A stretch of 36,060 nt of DNA from JAHELQ01 sp965603365 (GCA_965603365.1 CBFDCR010000056.1:1-36060); one strand, 5' to 3'. Positions 8,393 through 16,672 are shown, counted from the stretch's first letter. Numbers and translations are program-made. Notes: generated from the sequence alone by a model not told the origin.

Positions 8393-11329
8393 TTAGTTTG
8401 TCAGGGGGGGGTGTTTGAGGTGGAAGGGGGTGGCTTGTTGGAAGGCTCTGGCCAAGGATAGGATTTTGGCCTCTTCAAACAGGTTGCCGATGAAGGTGAT
8501 GCTGGTGGGGCTTCCCTTTTCATTGAAGCCGTTGGGCACCACCACGGCGGGGTGGCCGGTCAGGTTGGTGAGCAGCAGGTTGTGGCCGCCGAAGCTGGGG
8601 GCCACATAGACATCGATCGCCTTTAGCTTTTCCGCCATCTCCTGCATCAGACGGGTGCGGAACCGGTTGGCCTGGATGTACTCCACCGCCGGGATCAAGC
8701 GGGAGTGCCGGAAGACATTGGGCCAGGCATGGCGAATCTGCCGCTTCAACCGGTCATCCTTGCCGCTGCGGGTCAATTCGTCGAAGGCGGCCGCAGCCTC
8801 GGCGCTGAGGATAAAGGAGAGGGCCTCCACCGGGAAATCCGGCAGTTCCAGGGGAACCGGTTCGATCCCCATAGAGCGCAGCACCCGGAGAACCTTTTCG
8901 TCGTTCTCTTTGTTGGGCCGCTCTTTGTCAAACTCCGTTTTCAGGTAGCCCACCCGGATCGTCTTAATGTCTGCCCGGGGATTCCAGTCAAAGGGAAGGT
9001 CCAACACCGTGGGGTCCTTGCCGTCGGGCCCGCAGATGGCCTGGAAGACCAGGGCGCAGTCTTCAACACTGCGGCAGATGGGTCCGATCTTGTCCATGCT
9101 CCAGCTCAAGGCCATGGCCCCGTGGCGACTCACCCGGCCAAAGGTGGGACGCAGGCCGGTGGCGCCGCAGCGGGTGGCGGGCGAGACGATGGATCCCCAG
9201 GTCTCGGTGCCGATGGCAAAGCCCACCAGACCGGCGGCGGTAGCCGAGGCGGGCCCGGCGGAAGAGCCGCTGGAGCCTTGCTCGGGATTCCAGGGGTTGC
9301 GGGTCCAGCCGCCAAACCAGACGTCCCCCCAGGCCAGGGCACCGCTGGTCAACTTGGCCACCAAAACGGCACCGGCCTGCCGCAGCCGGGTGACCACGGC
9401 GGCGTCCTCATCGATCACCTGATCTTTATAGGGCACAGCCCCCCAGGTGGTCTTGATCCCCTTTGTGGCCAGCAGATCCTTGGCTCCCCAGGGGATACCG
9501 TGCAGCGGCCCCCGGTATCGCCCGGCGGCGATTTCGGCATCCGCTTGCCGGGCCTGGTCCATAGCCAGCTCTTCGGTCAGGCTGACCACGCACTCCAGCT
9601 TGGGGCCGAAGGTCTTGAGCCGCTGCAGGTACAGTTTCGTCAATTCGGTAGAGGTGATTTTGCGCGATTGGATCAAATAGGCCAGGGCGGTGACCGGCAG
9701 GAAAGCGATCTCTTCGGGCTTACGGGGCAGTTCTACCTCCGGTAAATCCAGCGAGACCGCTGACGGCTGTGCTGGTCCTGGGGCGCTGCCCGGCAGAAGG
9801 GGATTAAAATAGAGGGCGGGGGGCAGGCTGTTTTCCAGCGAAAAGGCCCGGAGCTTCCGGTAACTGGCCAGGTTTTCCTGCACATCCTCAAGCATCAACT
9901 CTCTTTCGGCCTCGGTGAAAGAGAGGCCGATGAGCTGCTCGGCCGCGGAAATATGCCCGGAAGAGACCGGCGGGCCAGCCGCCATGAGGGACTCGATCTC
10001 CTCGATCTCTTTGGGCACATCCCCTGACAGGACTTCACAGCCCTCTTTGGTGATGAGCACGGTGTCTTCGATGCGGATGCAGATGTTTTTTTCCCGGTCG
10101 TACAATCCCGGCTCGATGGCAAATACCATGCCCTCCCTCAAGGGGACGCCGTGGGGACCCACATCGTGGGTGGCCATACCCACGTAGTGGCCGATACCGC
10201 CTTTAAGTCCCCGGGGATCCAGCCCCATCTTTTTCATCTTTGACGCCACGTACTTCTGCACATCCTCACCGGTTACCCCCGGCCGGTAGGCCTCGATGCA
10301 GGCCTTCTGTACCGCCAACGCCACCTGGTAGGCCTCCCGCTGTTCCGGGGTGAATGTGCCCGAGGCCGGCCAGGTGCGGCTGATGTCCATGCACAGATAA
10401 TCCAGGTCGGCGCCGAAGTCCATGAGCACCAGGTCGCCTTCCTCGATCTGTCGGCTGCTGCGGTCGTAATGCAAGATGCAGGCATTCGGCCCCGAGCCCA
10501 CGATGGGGGGGTAGGCCGGGCCTCTGGCGCCGTGCTTGAGGATGACATGCAGGGCGGCGGCCTCCAATTCATACTCATAGTTGCCGGGCCTGGTTTGCCC
10601 CATGGCCGCCTTGATGGCTTGGGCCGAGATTTTCCCGTTTCTTCTCAGGATTTCGATCTCTTCGGGGGTCTTGATGAGCCTCTGGCTGTCGATGAGGGGG
10701 GCGATATCCTTAAATTGCAGCGACGGGTAGCGCTCTTTCAGTTTTTTGAGCCTGTATTGGTCCGGCGACAGTTGGTCGTTGTAATGGGTCCTGCTCTTGC
10801 GGGCCGCCAGCAGCAGGGTCTCCCGCCGGCTGCCTGCCTCCGTGTCCCGGGGAGAGAGGCGTAGATAAAAGGTGGCGCCGCTTCTAACGGCATGGCGGCT
10901 CATAATTTCGTCGAAACGGTCGAGGGGCAGGATATCGTCAAATCCGCTCTTTTCTCTAACTTTTGGGTCTTTCAACGGGTTGGCCGGGTGAAACCTCACC
11001 TCCCTGTCGCTCTGGTAAGGGAGGAATAACAACGATTTTTTGGTTTTAACACGCATCATCAGGATGGCATCGCTCTCTTCGCAGTTGGTGAAGTAGAAGA
11101 AATCGTTGTCCTGGCGGAAATGGCTGCTCCCCGGCGCCATGGACTCGCCAAAAAGAACGATGACGCCCTCTTTGGCCTGCTCCATGAGGAGATGCCGCCT
11201 CCTGGCTATCTCCTCTTTGGTGCAGCCGCTCCGCTGGGCAAAGGAGTGGAACCCGGGGAAAAAGGAAATAAATATCAGGCAAAAAAGCGCCGACATTTTC
11301 ACAATTTTTCGGGAAATATTGGCATCCAT
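8393..11329 (-). CDS. Exported Xaa-Pro aminopeptidase (M24) - amidase-signature fusion
   Basis: A 978-residue two-enzyme protein. After a signal peptide (hydrophobic about 12-31) comes an aminopeptidase-P N-terminal domain (about 33-185). The M24 'pita-bread' domain (about 215-455) keeps its metal ligands: two Asp in MDFGAD...MDISRTWP (about 304 and 315), His in GHYVG (about 381), Glu in FAIEPGLY (about 406) and Glu in RIEDTVLI (about 420). After a Pro-rich linker (about 505-535) an amidase-signature domain (about 540-978) carries Lys in WGAKDL (about 617), the cis-Ser in GSSGSSAG (about 690) and nucleophile Ser in GTETWGSIVSP (about 713). Both active sites look complete. GAGGAG precedes the ATG. 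A peptide with N-terminal X-Pro and a C-terminal amide could be attacked from both ends, but that pairing is my inference. Confidence 0.92.
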   Translation of the reverse strand: MDANISRKIVKMSALFCLIFISFFPGFHSFAQRSGCTKEEIARRRHLLMEQAKEGVIVLFGESMAPGSSHFRQDNDFFYFTNCEESDAILMMRVKTKKSLLFLPYQSDREVRFHPANPLKDPKVREKSGFDDILPLDRFDEIMSRHAVRSGATFYLRLSPRDTEAGSRRETLLLAARKSRTHYNDQLSPDQYRLKKLKERYPSLQFKDIAPLIDSQRLIKTPEEIEILRRNGKISAQAIKAAMGQTRPGNYEYELEAAALHVILKHGARGPAYPPIVGSGPNACILHYDRSSRQIEEGDLVLMDFGADLDYLCMDISRTWPASGTFTPEQREAYQVALAVQKACIEAYRPGVTGEDVQKYVASKMKKMGLDPRGLKGGIGHYVGMATHDVGPHGVPLREGMVFAIEPGLYDREKNICIRIEDTVLITKEGCEVLSGDVPKEIEEIESLMAAGPPVSSGHISAAEQLIGLSFTEAERELMLEDVQENLASYRKLRAFSLENSLPPALYFNPLLPGSAPGPAQPSAVSLDLPEVELPRKPEEIAFLPVTALAYLIQSRKITSTELTKLYLQRLKTFGPKLECVVSLTEELAMDQARQADAEIAAGRYRGPLHGIPWGAKDLLATKGIKTTWGAVPYKDQVIDEDAAVVTRLRQAGAVLVAKLTSGALAWGDVWFGGWTRNPWNPEQGSSGSSAGPASATAAGLVGFAIGTETWGSIVSPATRCGATGLRPTFGRVSRHGAMALSWSMDKIGPICRSVEDCALVFQAICGPDGKDPTVLDLPFDWNPRADIKTIRVGYLKTEFDKERPNKENDEKVLRVLRSMGIEPVPLELPDFPVEALSFILSAEAAAAFDELTRSGKDDRLKRQIRHAWPNVFRHSRLIPAVEYIQANRFRTRLMQEMAEKLKAIDVYVAPSFGGHNLLLTNLTGHPAVVVPNGFNEKGSPTSITFIGNLFEEAKILSLARAFQQATPFHLKHPPLTN

Positions 11330-11365
11330 GGATAGACTCCTCTCTGCTGGAAGAGATGATAGAGA

Positions 11366-12274
11366 TTACAACTGCTTGACCTTGAAGCCTTTGTCTTTGA
11401 GTAACTGGATGACGCCGTTTTTGCCCACCAGGTGGCCGGCCCCGACCACCACGAAGTAGGTCTTATCCGTCTTAAGATAAGCGGCGATCTTATCGGCCAT
11501 CTTGAAGTTACGGTCATCAAACAGTTTGTCGTACACACTCTGCAGCTCCGGGGACTTCTTGATATTCCTGGTGATAAAATTTTCCACTGCCGCGGCATCC
11601 CCTCTTGCCCAGGCCTCTGCCATTTGACCGATCTCTTCATCCTCCACCGACGCCTGCTGCAGCGTATAGAAAAGAAAGTATTCGCTCTCCTTCGGGGTAA
11701 AACTGTCGAATAGATCGATTTGAAATCCGATCCCCTCCAGCTCGAGAATCTCCTTCTCTTTGGCCGCCTTCTTCAAAAAGTGCATATCGACACCGTAGTT
11801 GGGATCAAAGCCCTTCTTCAGAAGCTGCATACTTTCGACGGTCATGGCCAGCATCCAGGGCTTAAACTTCTCAAATCGCGCTATGTCCATGCCCATCTCT
11901 TTGAGCACTTTGCCGGCAAACTGGTAGGTCTTTTCGCTGATATGATCTTTCAGCGTATCTTCGCCGCTGTACATTCCCCTTTTCACCGTCAGGGCCGCCA
12001 CTTCCATCGCCTTTTCCGGAGACAGGTTGGCCTCCACCGCCAGGACCTGGGAGTCGGCAAAGGCCTTTTCAATAACTTCGGGCAGGGGGTAAAACTCTTT
12101 CTTCAATAAATGAATCGACCCCATTACGTAACTTTTGCCGTTTTCCGAGGAAATCTGCCATAAGAAGACCTTGTCCTCTGCCTGCATGCTCACTACAGAG
12201 GTTAAAACCAGGCAGGCCAGCAGCGCCGCCATCCAGATTCTCTTGACTCTTAATATTTTCTTCATTTTCTTCAT
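11366..12274 (-). CDS. TraB/GumN family protein, exported
   Basis: A 302-residue protein of the TraB/GumN (TIKI-like) family, putative metal-dependent peptidases whose bacterial role is mostly unknown. An N-terminal basic stretch and hydrophobic segment (KKILRVKRIWMAALLACLVLTSVVSMQA) form a signal peptide. Family motifs are GSIHLL (52-57), the conserved Glu81 in VLAVEANLS, and GAGH (278-281) in VVVGAGHLVGKNGVIQLLKDKG. Length fits the family. AAAGGAG lies upstream of the ATG at 12274. It sits 41 bp after the VOC-nitroreductase gene and 36 bp before the M24-amidase gene, so it belongs to the same transcript. Confidence 0.88.
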   Translation of the reverse strand: MKKMKKILRVKRIWMAALLACLVLTSVVSMQAEDKVFLWQISSENGKSYVMGSIHLLKKEFYPLPEVIEKAFADSQVLAVEANLSPEKAMEVAALTVKRGMYSGEDTLKDHISEKTYQFAGKVLKEMGMDIARFEKFKPWMLAMTVESMQLLKKGFDPNYGVDMHFLKKAAKEKEILELEGIGFQIDLFDSFTPKESEYFLFYTLQQASVEDEEIGQMAEAWARGDAAAVENFITRNIKKSPELQSVYDKLFDDRNFKMADKIAAYLKTDKTYFVVVGAGHLVGKNGVIQLLKDKGFKVKQL

Positions 12275-12315
12275 TTTCTTCTCCTTTACGTTTTTAGTTG
12301 TTAAACCTGCCGCTC

Positions 12316-13146
12316 CTAATCAAGAATAGCCGTCTTTTCCATGGCCATGGGATCCAGCGTACTCTTTTTCGGATAGCCCAGGGGGGTAATGGTAGCAATG
12401 TAGTGATTCTGGGGTACATTGAGCCGCCCTTTCACATCCTCCCGGTCCATGGCGGGAATCCAGCAGGTGCCCAGGCCGAAAGACCAGGCGGAGAGCATGA
12501 AATGATAGGCGGCGATGCAGCCGTCCTCCACCGGTCGACCGGTTAGATCGGGATCGGAACAAATCGCTACCGCCATCGGCGCCTTGCCGATGGCGGCACT
12601 GTACTTCCCCCTTATCTTCGCTAACCACTCCAGAGTTCCCTTGCTCCTGATGACCTTGAAATAGAAAAATTGAGAGCTCCGGGACGTTGGGGTAAAGCGG
12701 CTCACATCGATCACTTTAAAAAAGACTTCATCCGACACCGGTTGGTTGTCAAAATCCCTGACATTCCGCCGCGACATTAAGAGTTCATCGCCCGAGAGGT
12801 GGTTGTTGTCGCTGCAGTCAAAGGACTGAAATTCAACCATCCTGCCTTCCGGGTCCTTGACAAAAAAGTGGTACACATCGTGGCCGTCGTTCATGACCGG
12901 TGCATATACGGCCATGGATTTGAGCACCTCGTAGAGGTGATCCACTTCCTCTATTTTTTCATAAAAAAAGGTCAATACCCCCCCCAACTCGGCCTTATCT
13001 CCTTTCCTGAAACCAAACAAAAAATTTCCGTTTTTATATACGAGACTGTCTCCCTTATCGAGCCACACTGTACAACCGATTCGGACCTCATAAAAATCCT
13101 TCAATGCCTCCAGGTTACCGGTTTTGAAATATATGATCCCGCTCAT
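12316..13146 (-). CDS. VOC (glyoxalase-like) - nitroreductase fusion protein
   Basis: A 276-residue two-domain protein. Residues 1-109 form a vicinal-oxygen-chelate domain (TGNLEALKDFYEVRIGCTV...FFVKDPEGRMVEFQSFD). The Glu of MVEFQ is the usual metal ligand, but the early ligand position is not obvious. Residues 118-276 form a flavin nitroreductase domain (LLMSRRNVRDFDNQPVSDE, then GKAPMAVAICSDP, GCIAAYHFMLSAWSFGLGTCWI, and the C-terminal TPLGYPKK). The second half should bind FMN and use NAD(P)H to reduce an unknown acceptor. It follows nif3 by 15 bp. A weak GGAAG precedes the ATG. No substrate is assigned. Confidence 0.88.
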   Translation of the reverse strand: MSGIIYFKTGNLEALKDFYEVRIGCTVWLDKGDSLVYKNGNFLFGFRKGDKAELGGVLTFFYEKIEEVDHLYEVLKSMAVYAPVMNDGHDVYHFFVKDPEGRMVEFQSFDCSDNNHLSGDELLMSRRNVRDFDNQPVSDEVFFKVIDVSRFTPTSRSSQFFYFKVIRSKGTLEWLAKIRGKYSAAIGKAPMAVAICSDPDLTGRPVEDGCIAAYHFMLSAWSFGLGTCWIPAMDREDVKGRLNVPQNHYIATITPLGYPKKSTLDPMAMEKTAILD

Positions 13147-13161
13147 CGTTATGCTTCCATA

Positions 13162-13977
13162 TTAAACCACATTGGCAAACCCGATATATTCGGTCTCCAC
13201 CGGGAATGTATCGCCGAGATGATCCTTTAGTGCCCGGATGCCGGGCTTTTCCGAATTGTAATGTCCCAGGTAGATAAAATTGCTGGCCGTCTCATAGGAA
13301 ATCGCCGGAACCTGTTCCTTCAATTCCCCGCATATAAAGGTGTCGATGCCATTCAGAACGGCATGCTCATACTCCCCGGCCCCGCCGCCGGAGACGATGG
13401 CGATATGCTGCGGCACCGCCGGGCCGTTCTGAAACACCCCGAAGCCGTAGGCTTTGGTGAAGGAGTACAGGGGGTGCATCCCGGACTCTCCGTCGTCAAT
13501 ATAGAGATCTTTATGATGATCCTCCTCATGCAAAAAGTGATGGAACGTTTCGAGTATTTGTTCGAGGGGCGTATTCTTGACATTTTTTCCCCTGAACCCG
13601 GAACCCAGAGGGCCGGTGATCGGGGCACCGATGGCGCCAAAGAGGCGGGCGTTGTGACCCAACCGGGGGTGGCCGTCCATGGGCAGATGAATGCCGAAGA
13701 GAGAGATGTCGTGTTTCAGCAGCAGCTTGACCAGGTTTTTCCGGTGCCCCTTCAGTACGAAAAAGTCACGCCCGAAAAAACCGTGGTGAACAACCAGGGC
13801 ATCGGCCTTCCTCTTGATGGCCCCGTTTAAAAAGAGCAGGTTAAACGACACCCCCAGGACAATTTTTTCGATTTTCTCTTTTCCCTCTACCTGGAGACCG
13901 TTAAGGCAGTAATCATCATACTTCTCAAATTCATACAGTCCGGCCAGATAACGGTTCAACTCATCCCTCAACACCAA
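13162..13977 (-). CDS. Nif3-like dinuclear metal centre protein
   Basis: A 271-residue member of the NIF3/YbgI/YqfO family, conserved hexamers with a two-metal site that are often annotated, doubtfully, as GTP cyclohydrolase I type 2. Metal motifs are His64-His65 in VVHHGFFGRD, the Asp101 region in GIHLPMDGHPRLGHN, and a C-terminal His/Glu pair in YLGHYNSEKPG. The start is TTG at 13977, five bases after GGAGG; GTG at 13974 is the alternative. Upstream, ligA ends 13 bp away, so translation is probably coupled. Cellular function remains unknown. Confidence 0.88.
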   Translation of the reverse strand: MVLRDELNRYLAGLYEFEKYDDYCLNGLQVEGKEKIEKIVLGVSFNLLFLNGAIKRKADALVVHHGFFGRDFFVLKGHRKNLVKLLLKHDISLFGIHLPMDGHPRLGHNARLFGAIGAPITGPLGSGFRGKNVKNTPLEQILETFHHFLHEEDHHKDLYIDDGESGMHPLYSFTKAYGFGVFQNGPAVPQHIAIVSGGGAGEYEHAVLNGIDTFICGELKEQVPAISYETASNFIYLGHYNSEKPGIRALKDHLGDTFPVETEYIGFANVV

Positions 13978-13990
13978 CGGCGCCTCCTGC

Positions 13991-16054
13991 TTATTCCTTT
14001 AATAATTCAACAAATTGTGTCTCATCCACGATCCGGACACCCATATCCCGGGCTTTTGTCAGCTTTGAGCCGGGATTCTCCCCCGCCAGCAGATGGGTGG
14101 TATGGCCCGATACGGCACTCGCCACCTTGCCGCCCCGCCGTACAATCTCCTCTGCCGCCTTTGACCGGGGATTGAAGTTATCGAAGGAACCGGTGATGAT
14201 CCAGAGGGTATCGGCCAGCGTCTGGGATACCTCGGCGGCCGGCTCAGGCGGCTGCTGGCTGAATTGAAGCCCCAGATCTTTCAATTCCCGTATTAAGGCC
14301 AGGTTTTCGGGATCGGTGAAATGGCGAATCAACAGTTCCGCCGTGATGTCGCCGAAACCCTCGATGCGGGCAAATATCTCCGGCTCCTGCCGGCTGGCCG
14401 CCTCGATGATCTTATCCACCGAATCGAAACCGTTCTTGATGAGCTCGGCCACCACATTGGTGGCAATCCCCTCGAAACCCAGGGCGGTTAAAACCGTGCG
14501 GAAAGGCCGCGTCTTACTCTCGGCCACGCTCCGCTTAATATTCTCAACCTTCTTCTCTTTATACCCCTCCTCTGGCAGCAAACGGTCATAATCAAATTTA
14601 TAAATATCGGGGATACTTTTGACAAAGCCTTTGGCAAACAGAAAGCCGATGGTCTTCTCCCCCAGCGTGTCGATATCCATCTGGCCCTTGGCGGCAAAGT
14701 AGGCGATGGCTCGCTGCCGACGTTCCGGGCAGAGGCGATTCTTGCAGAAATGGTGGGCCCCCTCTTTCACGAAGGTGGAATTACAGAAGGGACAGGTTGG
14801 GGGCAGCCGGTAGACGGTGGGGTTCTCTACCGCCTTCTCCACCACATCCTCCACCGCCGGGATAATATCGCCCCTCTTGGAAATGCTGACCGTATCGCCG
14901 GGGCCCAGCTCCAGTATGTCGATATACTCCTGGTTATGCAGGGTTGCCCGGGCCACCGTACTGCCGGCAATGGGGACCGGTTCCAGCCGCGCCACCGGTG
15001 TGACCCGCCCGTTGCGGCCCACCTGGACAACAATCTGTCGAAGCACTGTCTGGGCTGTGGGGGCGTCGAACTTGAAGGCCGCCGCCCAGCGGGGATGATG
15101 GCTGGTCACCCCAAGCTTCTCCCGCACATCCAGTTCACTCACCTTCACCACCAGCCCGTCGATATCGTAATCCAACTGTTCCCGTCTGCGGATTTTATCT
15201 TCAACAAAGGCGCTCATCTCCCTTAAATGGCCGGTGTGAAAATCCACAGCCAGGCCATTCACCCGGGCTAAGAGCTGCGAATTGTCCGTAAAAAAACCCA
15301 GATTCTCATTGACCCGGAACCCCAGCTCCCGCAGCCTCAAGAGGATACGGACATGATCGGTCAGGTCAGAATTTCCGACCGGTTTACGGGGGTCGCCGAA
15401 ATAGCCCTCATAACAAAAAATCTTCAGCGGAACCCCGGCTACCAGGGAGGATTTTATGTTCCGCAAAGACCCGGCCGCTAAGTTGCGGGGGTTGGAATAG
15501 CGGTTTTCAAAGGTCTCGTTGTAAACGGCGAAATCGGATTTCGTAATGTAGACCTCCCCCCGCACCGCCAGCGCGCCCTGCTCTTCGATCACCAGGGGGA
15601 CCTGGTGAATGGTACGAATATTCGCGGTTACATCGTTGCCCCTAAAGCCGCTGCCCCGGGTCAGGGCTGCATCTAAGCGGCCGTTTTTGTAGTAGAGGAC
15701 AATGGAGGCGCCGTCCATTTTCTCTTCCACCACAAAACCCAGTTCCTGGCCGGCATTCTTCACGGTCTTGGCCAGCCACTTTTCCAGGGCAGGGGTATCG
15801 TAGATCTTATCCAGCGACAGCACCGGCACCGTATGGTCCCGCTCGCTAAAGGTGTTGTCCAGATCGGAGCCCACCCGCCGGCTGGGGGAGTTTTCGCTGG
15901 CCCACTGGGGATACTTCTTCTCTAAGGCCACCAGTTCATCGAACAGGCGGTCGTACTCCCGGTCGGAAATCTCCGGCTGCGCCCTGACATAGTACAAATA
16001 CTGATGTCTCAGCAGTTCCCGGGATAACTCCTCGATCCTTTTTTGGACATCCAT
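13991..16054 (-). CDS. ligA: NAD-dependent DNA ligase LigA
   Basis: A 687-residue replicative DNA ligase that seals nicks using NAD+. Domains in order: Ia (about 1-65, SRELLRHQYLYYVRAQPEISDREYD); adenylation domain with nucleophile Lys112 in EKMDG; OB fold; a four-cysteine zinc finger (TCPFCNS...HFCKNRLCPER); a helix-hairpin-helix region; and a C-terminal BRCT domain (about 605-687, ITGSFDNFNPRSKAAEEIVRRGGK). An in-frame extension to 16234 exists, but ATG at 16054 matches the family N-terminus and lies six bases from a consensus -10, giving a leaderless start. It heads the minus-strand run ligA-nif3-VOC/nitroreductase-traB-M24/amidase. Confidence 0.96.
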   Translation of the reverse strand: MDVQKRIEELSRELLRHQYLYYVRAQPEISDREYDRLFDELVALEKKYPQWASENSPSRRVGSDLDNTFSERDHTVPVLSLDKIYDTPALEKWLAKTVKNAGQELGFVVEEKMDGASIVLYYKNGRLDAALTRGSGFRGNDVTANIRTIHQVPLVIEEQGALAVRGEVYITKSDFAVYNETFENRYSNPRNLAAGSLRNIKSSLVAGVPLKIFCYEGYFGDPRKPVGNSDLTDHVRILLRLRELGFRVNENLGFFTDNSQLLARVNGLAVDFHTGHLREMSAFVEDKIRRREQLDYDIDGLVVKVSELDVREKLGVTSHHPRWAAAFKFDAPTAQTVLRQIVVQVGRNGRVTPVARLEPVPIAGSTVARATLHNQEYIDILELGPGDTVSISKRGDIIPAVEDVVEKAVENPTVYRLPPTCPFCNSTFVKEGAHHFCKNRLCPERRQRAIAYFAAKGQMDIDTLGEKTIGFLFAKGFVKSIPDIYKFDYDRLLPEEGYKEKKVENIKRSVAESKTRPFRTVLTALGFEGIATNVVAELIKNGFDSVDKIIEAASRQEPEIFARIEGFGDITAELLIRHFTDPENLALIRELKDLGLQFSQQPPEPAAEVSQTLADTLWIITGSFDNFNPRSKAAEEIVRRGGKVASAVSGHTTHLLAGENPGSKLTKARDMGVRIVDETQFVELLKE

Positions 16055-16060
16055 GTTAGA

Positions 16061-16089
16061 ATTATAATGAAGTTTCCTCCCCCGGTCAA
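16061..16089 (-). promoter_or_regulatory. Consensus promoter of ligA predicting a leaderless mRNA
   Basis: On the minus strand TTGACC (16089-16084), exactly 17 bp, then TATAAT (16066-16061). The ATG at 16054 begins after only TCTAAC, so the usual start point (seventh base after the -10) is the A of the ATG. A GGGAGG lies between -35 and -10 and would not be transcribed. Confidence 0.75.
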
Positions 16090-16239
16090 GAACCAAGAAT
16101 GTATCTGAGCAGTTTTGGGGAAATATCGGGTTTTTAATGGAAAAAATAGGCAACTGAAACGCCACTACCTGATGATCGACACCGGCGAAGACTTCAAAGC
16201 CGTGGCCAAAAAAAGACTGCATAGAAGCATCCATAGTAA
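16090..16239. other. Intergenic stretch with no recognisable gene
   Basis: Between the ligA promoter and the repeat array I find no gene. A short plus-strand stretch reads RHYLMIDTGEDFKAVAKKRLHRS and looks coding-like, but it has stops on both sides and no start. It may be a relic. Confidence 0.4.
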
Positions 16240-16449
16240 AGCGGCAAGATCATTGCCATAGGGGACGAAACCATCCACATAGTGGGAAAAATCGTTTACA
16301 TGAAGGGAAAAGTCATCCCCATGGCGGGCAAAACCGTCCACATAAGGGGTGAAGCCATGCACATAGGCGGAAAAATCATTGCCGGGGTCGGCGAAACCGT
16401 CCCCATAAGAGGAAAAATGATCCCCATAAACGGAGAAACCATTCCCATA
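16240..16449. repeat. Tandem array of ten degenerate 21-bp units
   Basis: Ten head-to-tail 21-bp units start at 16240, 16261, 16282, 16303, 16324, 16345, 16366, 16387, 16408 and 16429. The shared core is roughly GGvAAAAyCATCCCCATA. No two units are identical. In the plus frame each unit encodes xG(K/E)(T/I)(I/V)(P/H)(I/M), for example KGKVIPM, RGKMIPI, NGETIPI. Differences include many synonymous third-base changes, but an in-frame TAA immediately precedes unit 1 and I see no RBS. A further fragment follows to a TGA at 16474-16476. It may be a remnant of a repetitive protein or a non-coding repeat. Confidence 0.8.
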
Positions 16450-16490
16450 TACATCGGTGCCCCTTTTTTTGCCTGATACCTTTTGGTCCC

Positions 16491-16574
16491 GCAGGGATGG
16501 GTCAAAGTTACGTAGGAACGGGTCAAAAGCCCGTAGGGACGCCTCAAGACTGCGTAGGTGGGTTAATTTAAAGT
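16491..16574. repeat. Second tandem array, four 21-bp units of different sequence
   Basis: Units start at 16491, 16512, 16533 and 16554. The shared pattern is GTAGGrACGGGTCAA plus about six variable bases; the fourth unit is divergent (GTAGGTGGGTTAA...). The period equals that of the neighbouring array but the sequence is unrelated and the reading frame differs. Confidence 0.65.
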
Positions 16575-16637
16575 GTAATATTTGATGTCACCGTGTCGGT
16601 ATTCTGGCGGCAAAGCTGTGAAAAATGTTGGGGGGGG

Positions 16638-16666
16638 TTGACTATATCAGGATATCTTGATATAGT
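16638..16666 (+). promoter_or_regulatory. Promoter with embedded 26-bp operator for the sahR-like/ahcY operon
   Basis: TTGACT (16638-16643), 17 bp, TATAGT (16661-16666), then six bases to the ATG at 16673. The interval 16641-16666 is a near-perfect palindrome: arms ACTATATCA and TGATATAGT around a GATATC centre. It covers part of the -35, the whole spacer and the -10, so a bound dimeric repressor would directly block RNA polymerase. The leaderless geometry matches that of ligA. Confidence 0.8.
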
Positions 16667-16672
16667 TATGTC

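Noticed and set aside
8705..9745. A 346-codon frame antisense to the amidase part of the fusion gene
   Set aside because: Low-complexity G/P/R/Q-rich translation with no motif; the sense strand encodes intact amidase catalytic residues.
16055..16234. N-terminal extension of ligA to 16234
   Set aside because: The extra 60 residues are unlike any ligase N-terminus and run through a consensus promoter; the ATG at 16054 fits the family start.
16282..16476. A 64-residue protein encoded by the first repeat array
   Set aside because: It needs a GTG start inside the array with no RBS or promoter; kept as a finding about the repeat, not called as a gene.
16240..16574. CRISPR array
   Set aside because: The units are contiguous, degenerate 21-mers without unique spacers, and no cas gene is present.
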